13,072 bases of DNA. Origin: an uncultured Lachnospiraceae bacterium. Its GTDB lineage: Bacteria > Bacillota > Clostridia > Lachnospirales > Lachnospiraceae. A program made the position numbers and the translations under genes. Shown here one piece after another: positions 1 to 5,610 of the stretch (position 1 is its first letter; every line of letters starts with the position of its first letter). The stretch covers positions 1 to 13,072 of the forward strand of contig CAMPAP010000102.1 in NCBI GenBank assembly GCA_946631935.1, given 5' to 3'. The notes under the pieces were generated by a model, which saw only the letters and a program-made list of their open reading frames with translations, had not been told where the DNA came from and did not search any database.

Positions 1-177
1 CCTGCCATGAGCGGTAAGGTAAACCAGGTTTATAATTCCGGCAGGATAAAGGAAAGCTGTATTAACGCCGCCCAGGAAGCACTTAACGGAACTTCGAATA
101 TCGGTGATTTTACCCATTTCAGGACCAACAACGGCGCCCACACGGGTATTGCCATCGGACACCATATATTCTACTGA
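1..177 (+). CDS. Cell wall hydrolase, SleB/CwlJ type (Hydrolase_2), 3' end only
   Basis: This is the C-terminal 58 residues of a gene that begins before the window, read in frame 1 and ending at TGA 175-177. The visible reading VYNSGRIKESCINAAQEAL, then GTSNIGDFTHFR and finally IGHHIFY, has the layout of the end of the SleB/CwlJ hydrolase family (PF07486): an alanine-rich helix ending in AL.GTS, a short THFR strand, and a terminal IG.H.FY. These enzymes cleave peptidoglycan; in Bacillota they act in spore cortex lysis or wall turnover. The catalytic Glu lies upstream and cannot be seen, so activity is not testable here. The family assignment is from memory of the domain and is fairly secure; substrate and role are not. 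The opposite strand is also open here, but it lacks a recognisable family match. Confidence 0.8.
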   Translation, partial: PAMSGKVNQVYNSGRIKESCINAAQEALNGTSNIGDFTHFRTNNGAHTGIAIGHHIFY

Positions 178-187
178 TGTTTTTTTT
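153..187 (+). terminator. Probable rho-independent terminator overlapping the hydrolase stop codon
   Basis: CATCGG (153-158) can pair with CTGATG (174-179), giving a six-pair stem with one G-T wobble and a 15-nt loop. Eight T residues follow immediately (180-187). The stop codon TGA 175-177 lies inside the 3' arm. The stem is short and the loop large, so this is a modest call; the T run directly after the stem is the best support. Confidence 0.4.
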
Positions 188-259
188 CTGTCACCCTGTT
201 TCATACCGACTTCTCCTTCTTTACTGTCACCTCGTCCCATATCGACTTCTCTTTCTTTA
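188..259. repeat. Two-copy 36-bp tandem repeat
   Basis: Copy 1 (188-223) and copy 2 (224-259) abut exactly and are identical at 30 of 36 positions; all six differences are C/T transitions. Both begin CTGTCACC and end TTCTTTA. A third, degenerate copy may begin near 262. Read on the minus strand, each copy contains a purine-rich stretch (AAGGAGAA or AAAGAGAA) a few bases before an ATG, resembling a ribosome binding site and start. No gene on either strand can be assigned with confidence. Confidence 0.7.
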
Positions 260-330
260 TTACAGTCATGTGGTCTGTACCGCTGCGGCCTTCCTTGCAA
301 ATGTTAATAGTGGAAAAGAACAGAAAAACA

Positions 331-339
331 TGCTAAAAT
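331..339 (+). promoter_or_regulatory. Extended -10 promoter candidate for the nfeD-SPFH pair
   Basis: TGCTAAAAT fits an extended -10 element (TGnTAnAAT-like), with TGGAAA at 311-316 as a weak -35 at 17-bp spacing. It lies about 28 bp before the NfeD start codon, which has a good SD (CGGAGGT) at 352-358. A start of transcription near 346 would leave a short leader. Pattern match only. Confidence 0.4.
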
Positions 340-366
340 GGTAATGTTTTTCGGAGGTAAACGAAA

Positions 367-882
367 ATGAGTGAACAGGTAATTTTCTGGCTTGTTGTAC
401 TTGCAATTGCTGCTGTAACAGAGATAGCCACAATGGGGCTTGCCAGTATATGGTTTGCCGGAGGCGCTCTTATTGCCGCCCTTGTAGCTTTCGTTGTTCC
501 CTACTTCTGGGTTCAGCTTATAGTCTTTATAGTGGTCAGTGTTGTACTTTTAGTCTTCACCAGACCCGTTGCCATGAGATATTTTAACAAGAACCGTGTC
601 AAGACCAACATAGACGAGCTTATCGGTCAGAGAGCCATTGTCACATCCGAGATAGATAACCTCAAATATATCGGAGAGGTTACCGTTGCAGGCAGGGACT
701 GGATGGCAAGGACCGAAGAGGACGGATATGTGATCCCCAAAAACGCGGTGGTGGTCATCAAGAGGATCGAAGGAGTCAAACTCATTGTTGAACTTGAGGA
801 ATCCCTGAAGGACGCCATTAAGCTTGAAAGATCCGATGCCCTCCTTGATCCAAGGATCATCGAAGAGCAGGATGAGGATTGA
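367..882 (+). CDS. NfeD-like membrane protein
   Basis: A 171-residue short-form NfeD-family protein. It has three closely spaced hydrophobic segments (about residues 5-23, 27-45 and 47-65), then a basic turn (RPVAMRYFNKNR) and a soluble C-terminal beta domain (about 82-145). That domain has the NfeD pattern: IGQRAIV near 86, GEVTVAG.DW at 103-112 and an acidic tail. Such domains form an OB fold and associate with SPFH/stomatin-type scaffold proteins in the membrane. The next gene encodes exactly such a partner, the classic NfeD-stomatin pairing. The long-form protease domain is absent, so no peptidase activity is expected. The start is supported by CGGAGGT nine bases upstream. The cellular role of these pairs (membrane microdomain organisation, protein quality control) is inferred from the family. 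Confidence 0.85.
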   Translation: MSEQVIFWLVVLAIAAVTEIATMGLASIWFAGGALIAALVAFVVPYFWVQLIVFIVVSVVLLVFTRPVAMRYFNKNRVKTNIDELIGQRAIVTSEIDNLKYIGEVTVAGRDWMARTEEDGYVIPKNAVVVIKRIEGVKLIVELEESLKDAIKLERSDALLDPRIIEEQDED

Positions 883-896
883 AACGGGAGTTAAAA

Positions 897-932
897 ATGG
901 AGCTCTGCGAAAGCAAAGCTTTCGCGAAATAA
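897..932 (+). other. Possible 11-codon leader ORF
   Basis: ATG 897 opens an ORF reading MELCESKAFAK and ends at TAA 930-932. GGGAG at 886-890 stands six bases before it as an SD. The same SD-ATG layout recurs before the SPFH gene (GGAGTTAAAAATGG at 887-900 against GGAGTAGAAAATGG at 962-975), so the leader may be a decoy or regulatory start, or the relic of a small duplication. Its codons 4-10 coincide with the first hairpin. There is no evidence that it is translated. Confidence 0.3.
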
Positions 933-953
933 ACGAATGTCGCCAAAGCGACA
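907..953. repeat. Twin small hairpins between nfeD and the SPFH gene
   Basis: GCGAAAGC (907-914) and GCTTTCGC (918-925) form a perfect 8-bp stem with an AAA loop. TGTCGC (938-943) and GCGACA (948-953) form a second 6-bp stem with a CAAA loop. Neither is followed by a T run, so these are not terminators. They may stabilise the transcript end or tune translation of the downstream gene, whose SD begins nine bases later. Confidence 0.6.
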
Positions 954-968
954 GAATAGGAGTAGAAA

Positions 969-1955
969 ATGGCGGGATTAATTTTTGTGATCGTTGTACT
1001 TCTTATGGTTTTCGTAAGCTGTATCAAGGTTGTACCTCAGGCAAATGCTTTTATCATTGAAAGACTTGGTGCATACCAGTCAACCTGGGGCGTAGGCCTT
1101 CATATCAAGCTTCCCTTCTTTGACCGTGTTGCAAGAAGAGTCAATCTGAAGGAGCAGGTTGCGGATTTCCCTCCCCAGCCTGTTATCACCAAGGATAACG
1201 TTACCATGAGGATCGATACGGTTGTCTTCTATCAGATAACTGATCCCAAGCTTTATACATATGGTGTTGAGAATCCCATGCTCGCCATTGAGAACCTCAC
1301 CGCCACAACACTTCGTAATATCATCGGTGACCTTGAACTCGATGAGACCCTCACCTCCCGTGAGACCATCAATACCAAGATGAGAGCAACTCTCGACGTT
1401 GCTACCGATCCCTGGGGAATCAAGGTTAACCGTGTAGAACTCAAGAACATCATTCCTCCCGCTGAGATCCAGAATGCCATGGAGAAGCAGATGAAGGCAG
1501 AGCGTGAGAGACGTGAAGCCGTAACCAGAGCAGAGGGTGATAAGAAAGCAAGGATCCTTGAGGCAGAAGGTAACAAGGAATCTGCAATCCTTAATGCGGA
1601 AGCTGAAAAGCAGGCAATGATCCTTCACGCAGACGCTCATAAGCAGAAGATGATCCTCGAGGCAGAAGGTCAGGCAGAAGCGATCCTTAAGGTTCAGCAG
1701 GCGAAGGCTGACGGTATCAAGCTCTTAAGAGATGCACAGGCAGATGATGCTGTTCTCAAGCTCAAGAGTCTCGAAGCTTTTGAAAAGGTTGCAGACGGAC
1801 AGGCTACCACCATCCTTCTTCCCGCAGAGCTTCAGGGAATCGCAAGCATGGGCGTTGCTCTTGAACAGGGCATGAAGACATCAAGAAATGCAAAGCCCGG
1901 AGTGAAGAAGGCTGACGAGTGCACAGATCCTCACACCGGATACGAAGAATGCTGA
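969..1955 (+). CDS. SPFH/Band 7 (stomatin-like) membrane scaffold protein
   Basis: A 328-residue protein with an N-terminal membrane anchor (about residues 3-19) followed by a Band 7 domain. Visible signatures are VVPQANAFIIERLGAY, GVGLHIKLPFFDRV, then VNLKEQVADFPPQPVITKDN and a later LKNIIPPAEIQNAMEKQMKAERERR. This is the stomatin/QmcA-like branch; such proteins oligomerise on membranes and scaffold microdomains. Residues 187-240 form a coiled-coil segment built from an 11-residue repeat. A hydrophobic stretch near 277-299 and a low-complexity tail ending in EC follow. The start has SD AGGAG at 957-963, and the gene lies 86 bp after the nfeD-like gene, so the two are very likely one operon. 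A strong terminator 27 bases downstream ends the unit. Function in this organism is inferred from the family only. Confidence 0.88.
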   Translation: MAGLIFVIVVLLMVFVSCIKVVPQANAFIIERLGAYQSTWGVGLHIKLPFFDRVARRVNLKEQVADFPPQPVITKDNVTMRIDTVVFYQITDPKLYTYGVENPMLAIENLTATTLRNIIGDLELDETLTSRETINTKMRATLDVATDPWGIKVNRVELKNIIPPAEIQNAMEKQMKAERERREAVTRAEGDKKARILEAEGNKESAILNAEAEKQAMILHADAHKQKMILEAEGQAEAILKVQQAKADGIKLLRDAQADDAVLKLKSLEAFEKVADGQATTILLPAELQGIASMGVALEQGMKTSRNAKPGVKKADECTDPHTGYEEC

Positions 1956-1982
1956 TAAGAACATATAACTTATACCTATGAC

Positions 1983-2016
1983 TGCATATCCGCCGATGGG
2001 CGGATATGTAGTTTTT
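1983..2016 (+). terminator. Rho-independent terminator after the SPFH gene
   Basis: CATATCCGCC (1985-1994) pairs perfectly with GGCGGATATG (1999-2008) around a GATG loop; TG/TA at the base can add two more pairs. TTTTT follows at 2012-2016. It lies 27 bases after the SPFH stop and only 17 bases before the argF start codon, so it could also act as an attenuator for argF. Confidence 0.8.
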
Positions 2017-2033
2017 AGAGAACAGGACTGATT

Positions 2034-3023
2034 ATGGTTAATTTAAAGGGAAGAGATCTTCTCAAGATGAGTGACCTTACGACGGAAGAGGTTTTTTATC
2101 TTCTTGATCTTGCTGCAGATCTTAAGGATAAAAAGAAAAAGGGGATCCCCGTTTCCGACAGGCATCCCGGTAAGAACATCGCGCTTATCTTTGAAAAAAC
2201 AAGTACCAGGACCAGATGCTCCTTCGAGGTTGCGGCTCATGATCTTGGGATGCATGTAACATACCTTGATCCCGCAGGTTCACAGATCGGATGGAAAGAA
2301 TCCATTGCTGACACTGCAAGGGTTTTAGCCGGAATGTTTGACGGTATCGAGTACAGGGGATTTGAACAGACCATTGTTGAAGAACTTGCATACTATTCCA
2401 AGGTTCCCGTATGGAACGGACTGACCAATGAATCCCACCCCACACAGATGCTTGCGGATCTGCTCACAATAAGAGAGCATTTCGGAAGACTTGAGGGCCT
2501 GACTCTCTGCTATATGGGAGATGCCCGCATGAACTCTGCGAATTCTCTTATGGTGGCATGTGCCCTTGTATCCATGAACTGTGTGATATGCGCTCCCGAA
2601 AAATATCAGCCCTCTGCCGTTTATATTGAAAAAGCAAAAGAGATCGCATCTGCCACAGGTTCTGAGATAATCATCACCGATTCTCCCCAGGCAGGTGCCA
2701 TGGGTGCGGATATCATCTATACCGATGTATGGGTTTCTCTTGGTGAGCCCGATGATGTATGGAAGGAGAGGATCGAAGATCTTTCTCCCTACAGAGTTGA
2801 TAAAAATGTTATGGATATGGCCGGATGCGATGCGATCTTCATGCACTGCCTGCCTTCATTCCATGACCTTGGCACCAAAAAGGGGCGCGAGATCTCCGAA
2901 AAATTCGGTCTTAACGAGATGGAAGTCACCGATGAGGTATTTGAATCCCATGCATCTCTTGTTTTTGTGGAAGCAGAGAACAGGATGCATACCATCAAAG
3001 CTGTAATGGATGCGACATTATAA
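2034..3023 (+). CDS. argF: Ornithine carbamoyltransferase
   Basis: A 329-residue enzyme that joins carbamoyl phosphate and ornithine to give citrulline in arginine synthesis, or runs in reverse in arginine catabolism (ArcB). The carbamoyl phosphate loop STRTR is at 57-61, HPTQ at 135-138, the ornithine-binding loop DVWVSLG at 231-237 and HCLP at 271-274; the C terminus is the usual helix. The length fits the long 330-residue OTC class shared by E. coli ArgF and catabolic ArcB. No arc genes are visible, so the biosynthetic name is preferred but not proven. Two positions are uncommon: the SMG loop reads SLG, and the GDARNNMGNS motif reads GDARMNSANS (162-171). AGGA at 2024-2027 serves as SD. 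birA starts three bases after the stop. Confidence 0.93.
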   Translation: MVNLKGRDLLKMSDLTTEEVFYLLDLAADLKDKKKKGIPVSDRHPGKNIALIFEKTSTRTRCSFEVAAHDLGMHVTYLDPAGSQIGWKESIADTARVLAGMFDGIEYRGFEQTIVEELAYYSKVPVWNGLTNESHPTQMLADLLTIREHFGRLEGLTLCYMGDARMNSANSLMVACALVSMNCVICAPEKYQPSAVYIEKAKEIASATGSEIIITDSPQAGAMGADIIYTDVWVSLGEPDDVWKERIEDLSPYRVDKNVMDMAGCDAIFMHCLPSFHDLGTKKGREISEKFGLNEMEVTDEVFESHASLVFVEAENRMHTIKAVMDATL

Positions 3024-3026
3024 GAA

Positions 3027-4076
3027 ATGAAAGCAAAGATACTGGAGCTCCTGCGCAAGAGACAAGACTTTGTCTCAGGCCAGGAGCTTTGTACAATTTT
3101 AAATGTATCAAGAACTGCGGTATGGAAGGCCATAAGATCCCTTGAGAGCGAAGGCTATGTGATAGAAGCCGTAAGGAACAGGGGATACAGGCTTGTTGAA
3201 GATGGATCGGATGCAGCTTCTTATGATATCTACTCTGCCAATGAGATAAAAAGCAGACTTGAGGAAGCATCCGGTGTTCGTGAAGTTTTGTTTTTTGATT
3301 CCATCGACTCCACCAATACCGAGTGTGCAAGGCGTGCATCCTCCGGAGCGGGCAGCGGGCTTCTGATAGCAAGTGACAACCAGACAGCAGGCCGTGGAAG
3401 AAGAGGCAGGAACTGGACATCTCCTTCAGGGAGCAATATCTATTTTTCATATATGTTCAGGCCGGATGTCAGTCCTTCCGATGCGCCGATGCTGACGCTT
3501 CTTATGTCCCTGTCTGTGTGCATGGCCATGGAAAAAATACTGGAAGGCAGAATATACCGCACTTCCGGCAGAAAGCGCAGCGAAAAAAGAAACGAAATGG
3601 CTCCCATGATCAAATGGCCCAATGATATCGTGATAGACGGAAAAAAGTGCTGTGGCATGCTGACCGAGATGAACTGTGAATCCGATTATATCGGATATGT
3701 TGTCATAGGCGTCGGCATCAATGTCAGACACCAGAAATTCCCGAAGGAGATTAAGGCAACTGCCATTACGCTTGAGGATGCCTGGAAAAAACCGGTTCCG
3801 AGAAGCCTTCTGACAGCCGAGATCCTCAACATCTTCGGCCCCATGGCAAAGCGCTTTGAAGAAGAAAAAAACCTTGGCTTTATCAGAAGAGAATATTACG
3901 ACAGGCTGGTAAATGCAGGAAGAAAAGTGCGGGTACTTGACCCGAAGGGAGAATATGACGGCATTGCCAGAGGAATAAACGAAACGGGGGAGCTCCTTGT
4001 TGAAACGGATGACGGCAAGATAAAGGAAGTGAATTCCGGTGAAGTGTCGGTGAGAGGAATATACGGATATGTCTGA
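3027..4076 (+). CDS. birA: Biotin--[acetyl-CoA-carboxylase] ligase and biotin operon repressor BirA
   Basis: A 349-residue bifunctional BirA. Residues 1-58 form a winged helix (ILELLRKRQDFVSGQEL, then VSRTAVWKAIRSLESEGY and a wing RNRGYRL), so the protein should repress biotin genes. The ligase domain has GRGRRGRNW at 122-130 (biotinyl-AMP loop), KWPND at 196-200 with the catalytic lysine K196, GKKCCGML at 205-212 and GVGINV at 228-233. The C-terminal SH3-like cap is at about 295-349. A very basic stretch (about 174-193, GRKRSEKRNE) just before KWPND is longer than usual. The ATG lies three bases after the argF stop and has no clear SD, suggesting translational coupling; its own end overlaps the next gene. 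The pairing with argF is not a known pathway link. Confidence 0.93.
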   Translation: MKAKILELLRKRQDFVSGQELCTILNVSRTAVWKAIRSLESEGYVIEAVRNRGYRLVEDGSDAASYDIYSANEIKSRLEEASGVREVLFFDSIDSTNTECARRASSGAGSGLLIASDNQTAGRGRRGRNWTSPSGSNIYFSYMFRPDVSPSDAPMLTLLMSLSVCMAMEKILEGRIYRTSGRKRSEKRNEMAPMIKWPNDIVIDGKKCCGMLTEMNCESDYIGYVVIGVGINVRHQKFPKEIKATAITLEDAWKKPVPRSLLTAEILNIFGPMAKRFEEEKNLGFIRREYYDRLVNAGRKVRVLDPKGEYDGIARGINETGELLVETDDGKIKEVNSGEVSVRGIYGYV

Positions 4077-4437
4077 AAAAAACATGATCAACGATAATGA
4101 TACGGTAGAAGGAAGAATAGTGCTTTGTGGCGCTAATTCCTACGATCAGAAATACTATTTCAATCCAAAATTTGAAAAAGTTCCCGAGTCCATTCAAAAG
4201 GACCTCCACATAATCGCAGTCCTTTTTACAGAAGAAGTTGGCGGTATCTTTACCATATCCTTTGAAGATGACGGAGAGATCCGCTTAGATGCACATCCCG
4301 ATGAGTCGGATATCATGTACGACTCCGTATCCGCAGGCCTTCTTCTTGGCGAGATCCGTAAGAACCGCGCCGAACTCTTCGAATCCCTCACTGCTTACTA
4401 CAAAGTATTGATCCTTGGAGAAAAGATAGAATTATAA
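4069..4437 (+). CDS. Small conserved protein of unknown function, overlapping birA
   Basis: A 122-residue acidic, soluble protein with no signal peptide or membrane segment. Recognisable stretches are LCGANSYDQKYYFNP at 19-33, HIIAVLFTEEVGGIFTISFE at 47-66 and a C-terminal ELFESLTAYYKVLILGE. It resembles the small family catalogued as DUF6145, which I recall next to birA in Lachnospiraceae; that link is from memory and unverified. No catalytic motif is visible. Its ATG overlaps the last eight bases of birA, and GAGAGGA at 4052-4058 inside birA is the SD, so the two are translated from one mRNA. The conserved neighbourhood would suggest a role with biotin ligase or with dus, but no function can be stated. 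Confidence 0.75.
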   Translation: MSEKNMINDNDTVEGRIVLCGANSYDQKYYFNPKFEKVPESIQKDLHIIAVLFTEEVGGIFTISFEDDGEIRLDAHPDESDIMYDSVSAGLLLGEIRKNRAELFESLTAYYKVLILGEKIEL

Positions 4438-4445
4438 AACCGGTC

Positions 4446-4616
4446 CACGGGTGACGGGTGTGTATGACTTTTTGAATTTCGGTGCCTGCGAGAAATTCGG
4501 TCGCCTGGCCTGAGCGAAGCGAATGGCCTGCGGCAGCAAACTAAATCCTTCAGCAAACTGAATTTCTGCCTGGCACCGAGAAATGAAAAAAGACATACAC
4601 TCCGGCAGGACCCGTG
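4446..4616. repeat. Long imperfect inverted repeat before dus (palindromic element)
   Basis: Two arms pair in the same order across about 170 bp: CACGGGT 4446-4452 with 4610-4616, GTGTATG 4460-4466 with 4594-4600, CTTTTT 4468-4473 with 4587-4592, ATTTC 4476-4480 with 4580-4584, GGTGCC 4481-4486 with 4572-4577, and AGAAATTCGG 4491-4500 with 4558-4567. Inside, CGC/GGCC (4502-4510) faces GGCC/GCG (4525-4532) as a second hairpin, and CAGCAAACT occurs twice (4534-4542, 4551-4559). There is no T run, so it is not a terminator. It begins just after the preceding stop codon and its right arm covers the ATG at 4583. It may be a small non-coding mobile palindrome or a structured leader RNA. No second copy is in the window and no target duplication is evident. 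Confidence 0.75.
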
Positions 4617-4636
4617 TCAGTAACCTGTCGCTAATT

Positions 4637-5599
4637 ATGAGAATTGGAAATATCGAACTCAGGAACAATTACATCTTAGGCCCCATGGCCGGCGTAACGG
4701 ATACCGCCTTCCGCATCATCTGTTCGGAACTCGGTGCGGGCTTTGTCTGTGCCGAAATGGTCAGCGCCAAAGCCATCTCCTACAACAACAAAAACACCGT
4801 CAAAATGCTTGAAACGGAGGAGACCGAACACCCCGTCAGCATGCAGCTTTTCGGCTCCGAACCCGATATCTTAGGTGACGTTACCGCACGGCTCCAGGAT
4901 GGCGACTTTGAGATAATCGATTTTAACATGGGCTGCCCCGTGCCCAAGGTTGCGGGAAACGGAGAAGGATCTGCCCTTATGAAAGATCCGGACCTTGCAG
5001 GAAACATCCTGAGAGCAATGGTCAAAAACTCCCCCAAAAAGCCCGTCACTGTCAAAATAAGAAAAGGCTGGGATGCAGAGCACGTAAATGCGGTGGAGAT
5101 CGCAAAGATCGCAGAGGATGCCGGTGTAAGCGCCATTGCCGTTCACGCAAGGACTAAAGCCCAGTACTATTCCGGCGAAGCGGACTGGGACATCATCAGA
5201 CAGGTTAAAGAATCGGTGAAGATCCCCGTTATCGGAAACGGCGATGTTACCTGCCCCGAAGATGCCATGAAAATGATGAGTGAAACCGGCTGTGACGGCG
5301 TAATGATAGCTAGGGCAACAAGAGGCAACCCCTGGATCTTCAGACAGATCACGGATTTGGCAGAGGGAAGAGAAATCTTTGTTCCCGACAACGCCGAAAA
5401 AAGAAGAGTAGCCAAAAGACATGCGGACCTACTCCTGAAATATAAGGGTGAATACATAGCAGTTAGAGAAATGAGAGCCCATCTTGCCTGGTATACCCAC
5501 GGAATGCCCGGAGCGTCAAAACTCAGGGGAAGAGTATCACAGCTTCTTAAGATGGATGACCTTTATGATGCTATAGATGAGATATTTTACGTAAAATGA
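4637..5599 (+). CDS. dus: tRNA-dihydrouridine synthase (DusB-like)
   Basis: An FMN-dependent enzyme that reduces uridine to dihydrouridine in tRNA. Counting from ATG 4637 (320 residues), it opens MRIGNIELRNNYILGPMAG as Dus proteins do. It carries the catalytic cysteine in FNMGCPVPKV at about Cys100, KIRKGW near 140-145, HARTKAQYYSGEADW at 170-184, the FMN phosphate loop IGNGDV at 199-204 and ARATRGNPW near 225. An in-frame ATG at 4583 would add 18 residues (MKKDIHSGRTRVSNLSLI), but they match no Dus feature, and that start sits in the right arm of the inverted repeat. Neither ATG has a good SD. The gene is separated from the upstream unit by that repeat; the next gene starts 12 bases downstream. 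The enzyme family is clear, but the DusB subclass is less certain. Confidence 0.92.
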   Translation: MRIGNIELRNNYILGPMAGVTDTAFRIICSELGAGFVCAEMVSAKAISYNNKNTVKMLETEETEHPVSMQLFGSEPDILGDVTARLQDGDFEIIDFNMGCPVPKVAGNGEGSALMKDPDLAGNILRAMVKNSPKKPVTVKIRKGWDAEHVNAVEIAKIAEDAGVSAIAVHARTKAQYYSGEADWDIIRQVKESVKIPVIGNGDVTCPEDAMKMMSETGCDGVMIARATRGNPWIFRQITDLAEGREIFVPDNAEKRRVAKRHADLLLKYKGEYIAVREMRAHLAWYTHGMPGASKLRGRVSQLLKMDDLYDAIDEIFYVK

Positions 5600-5610
5600 A
5601 CGGATAAACG

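Noticed and set aside
188..259. CRISPR array
   Set aside because: There are only two copies and they abut with no spacer.
1..303. Open minus-strand frame with an SD-like site before ATG 240 and ATG 204
   Set aside because: The forward frame matches the SleB/CwlJ C terminus, so the reverse frame over 1-177 is most simply its shadow; the start-like sites come from the tandem repeat. Kept as a finding only.
824..1060. 78-codon plus-strand ORF spanning the nfeD-SPFH gap
   Set aside because: It overlaps the ends of two well-supported genes in another frame and has no SD.
1080..1640. 186-codon minus-strand ORF inside the SPFH gene
   Set aside because: It is antisense to a clear Band 7 protein, has a Cys/Leu-rich composition typical of shadows and no family features.
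3447..4091. 214-codon minus-strand ORF opposite birA
   Set aside because: The plus strand encodes all BirA motifs; the reverse reading has no recognisable domain.
4446..4616. Insertion sequence or terminator
   Set aside because: It encodes no transposase and no T run follows the stem, so only a non-coding palindromic element or leader RNA remains plausible.
5600..5610. Promoter between dus and the glycosyltransferase-like gene
   Set aside because: The gap is 11 bases, so the genes are more likely co-transcribed.
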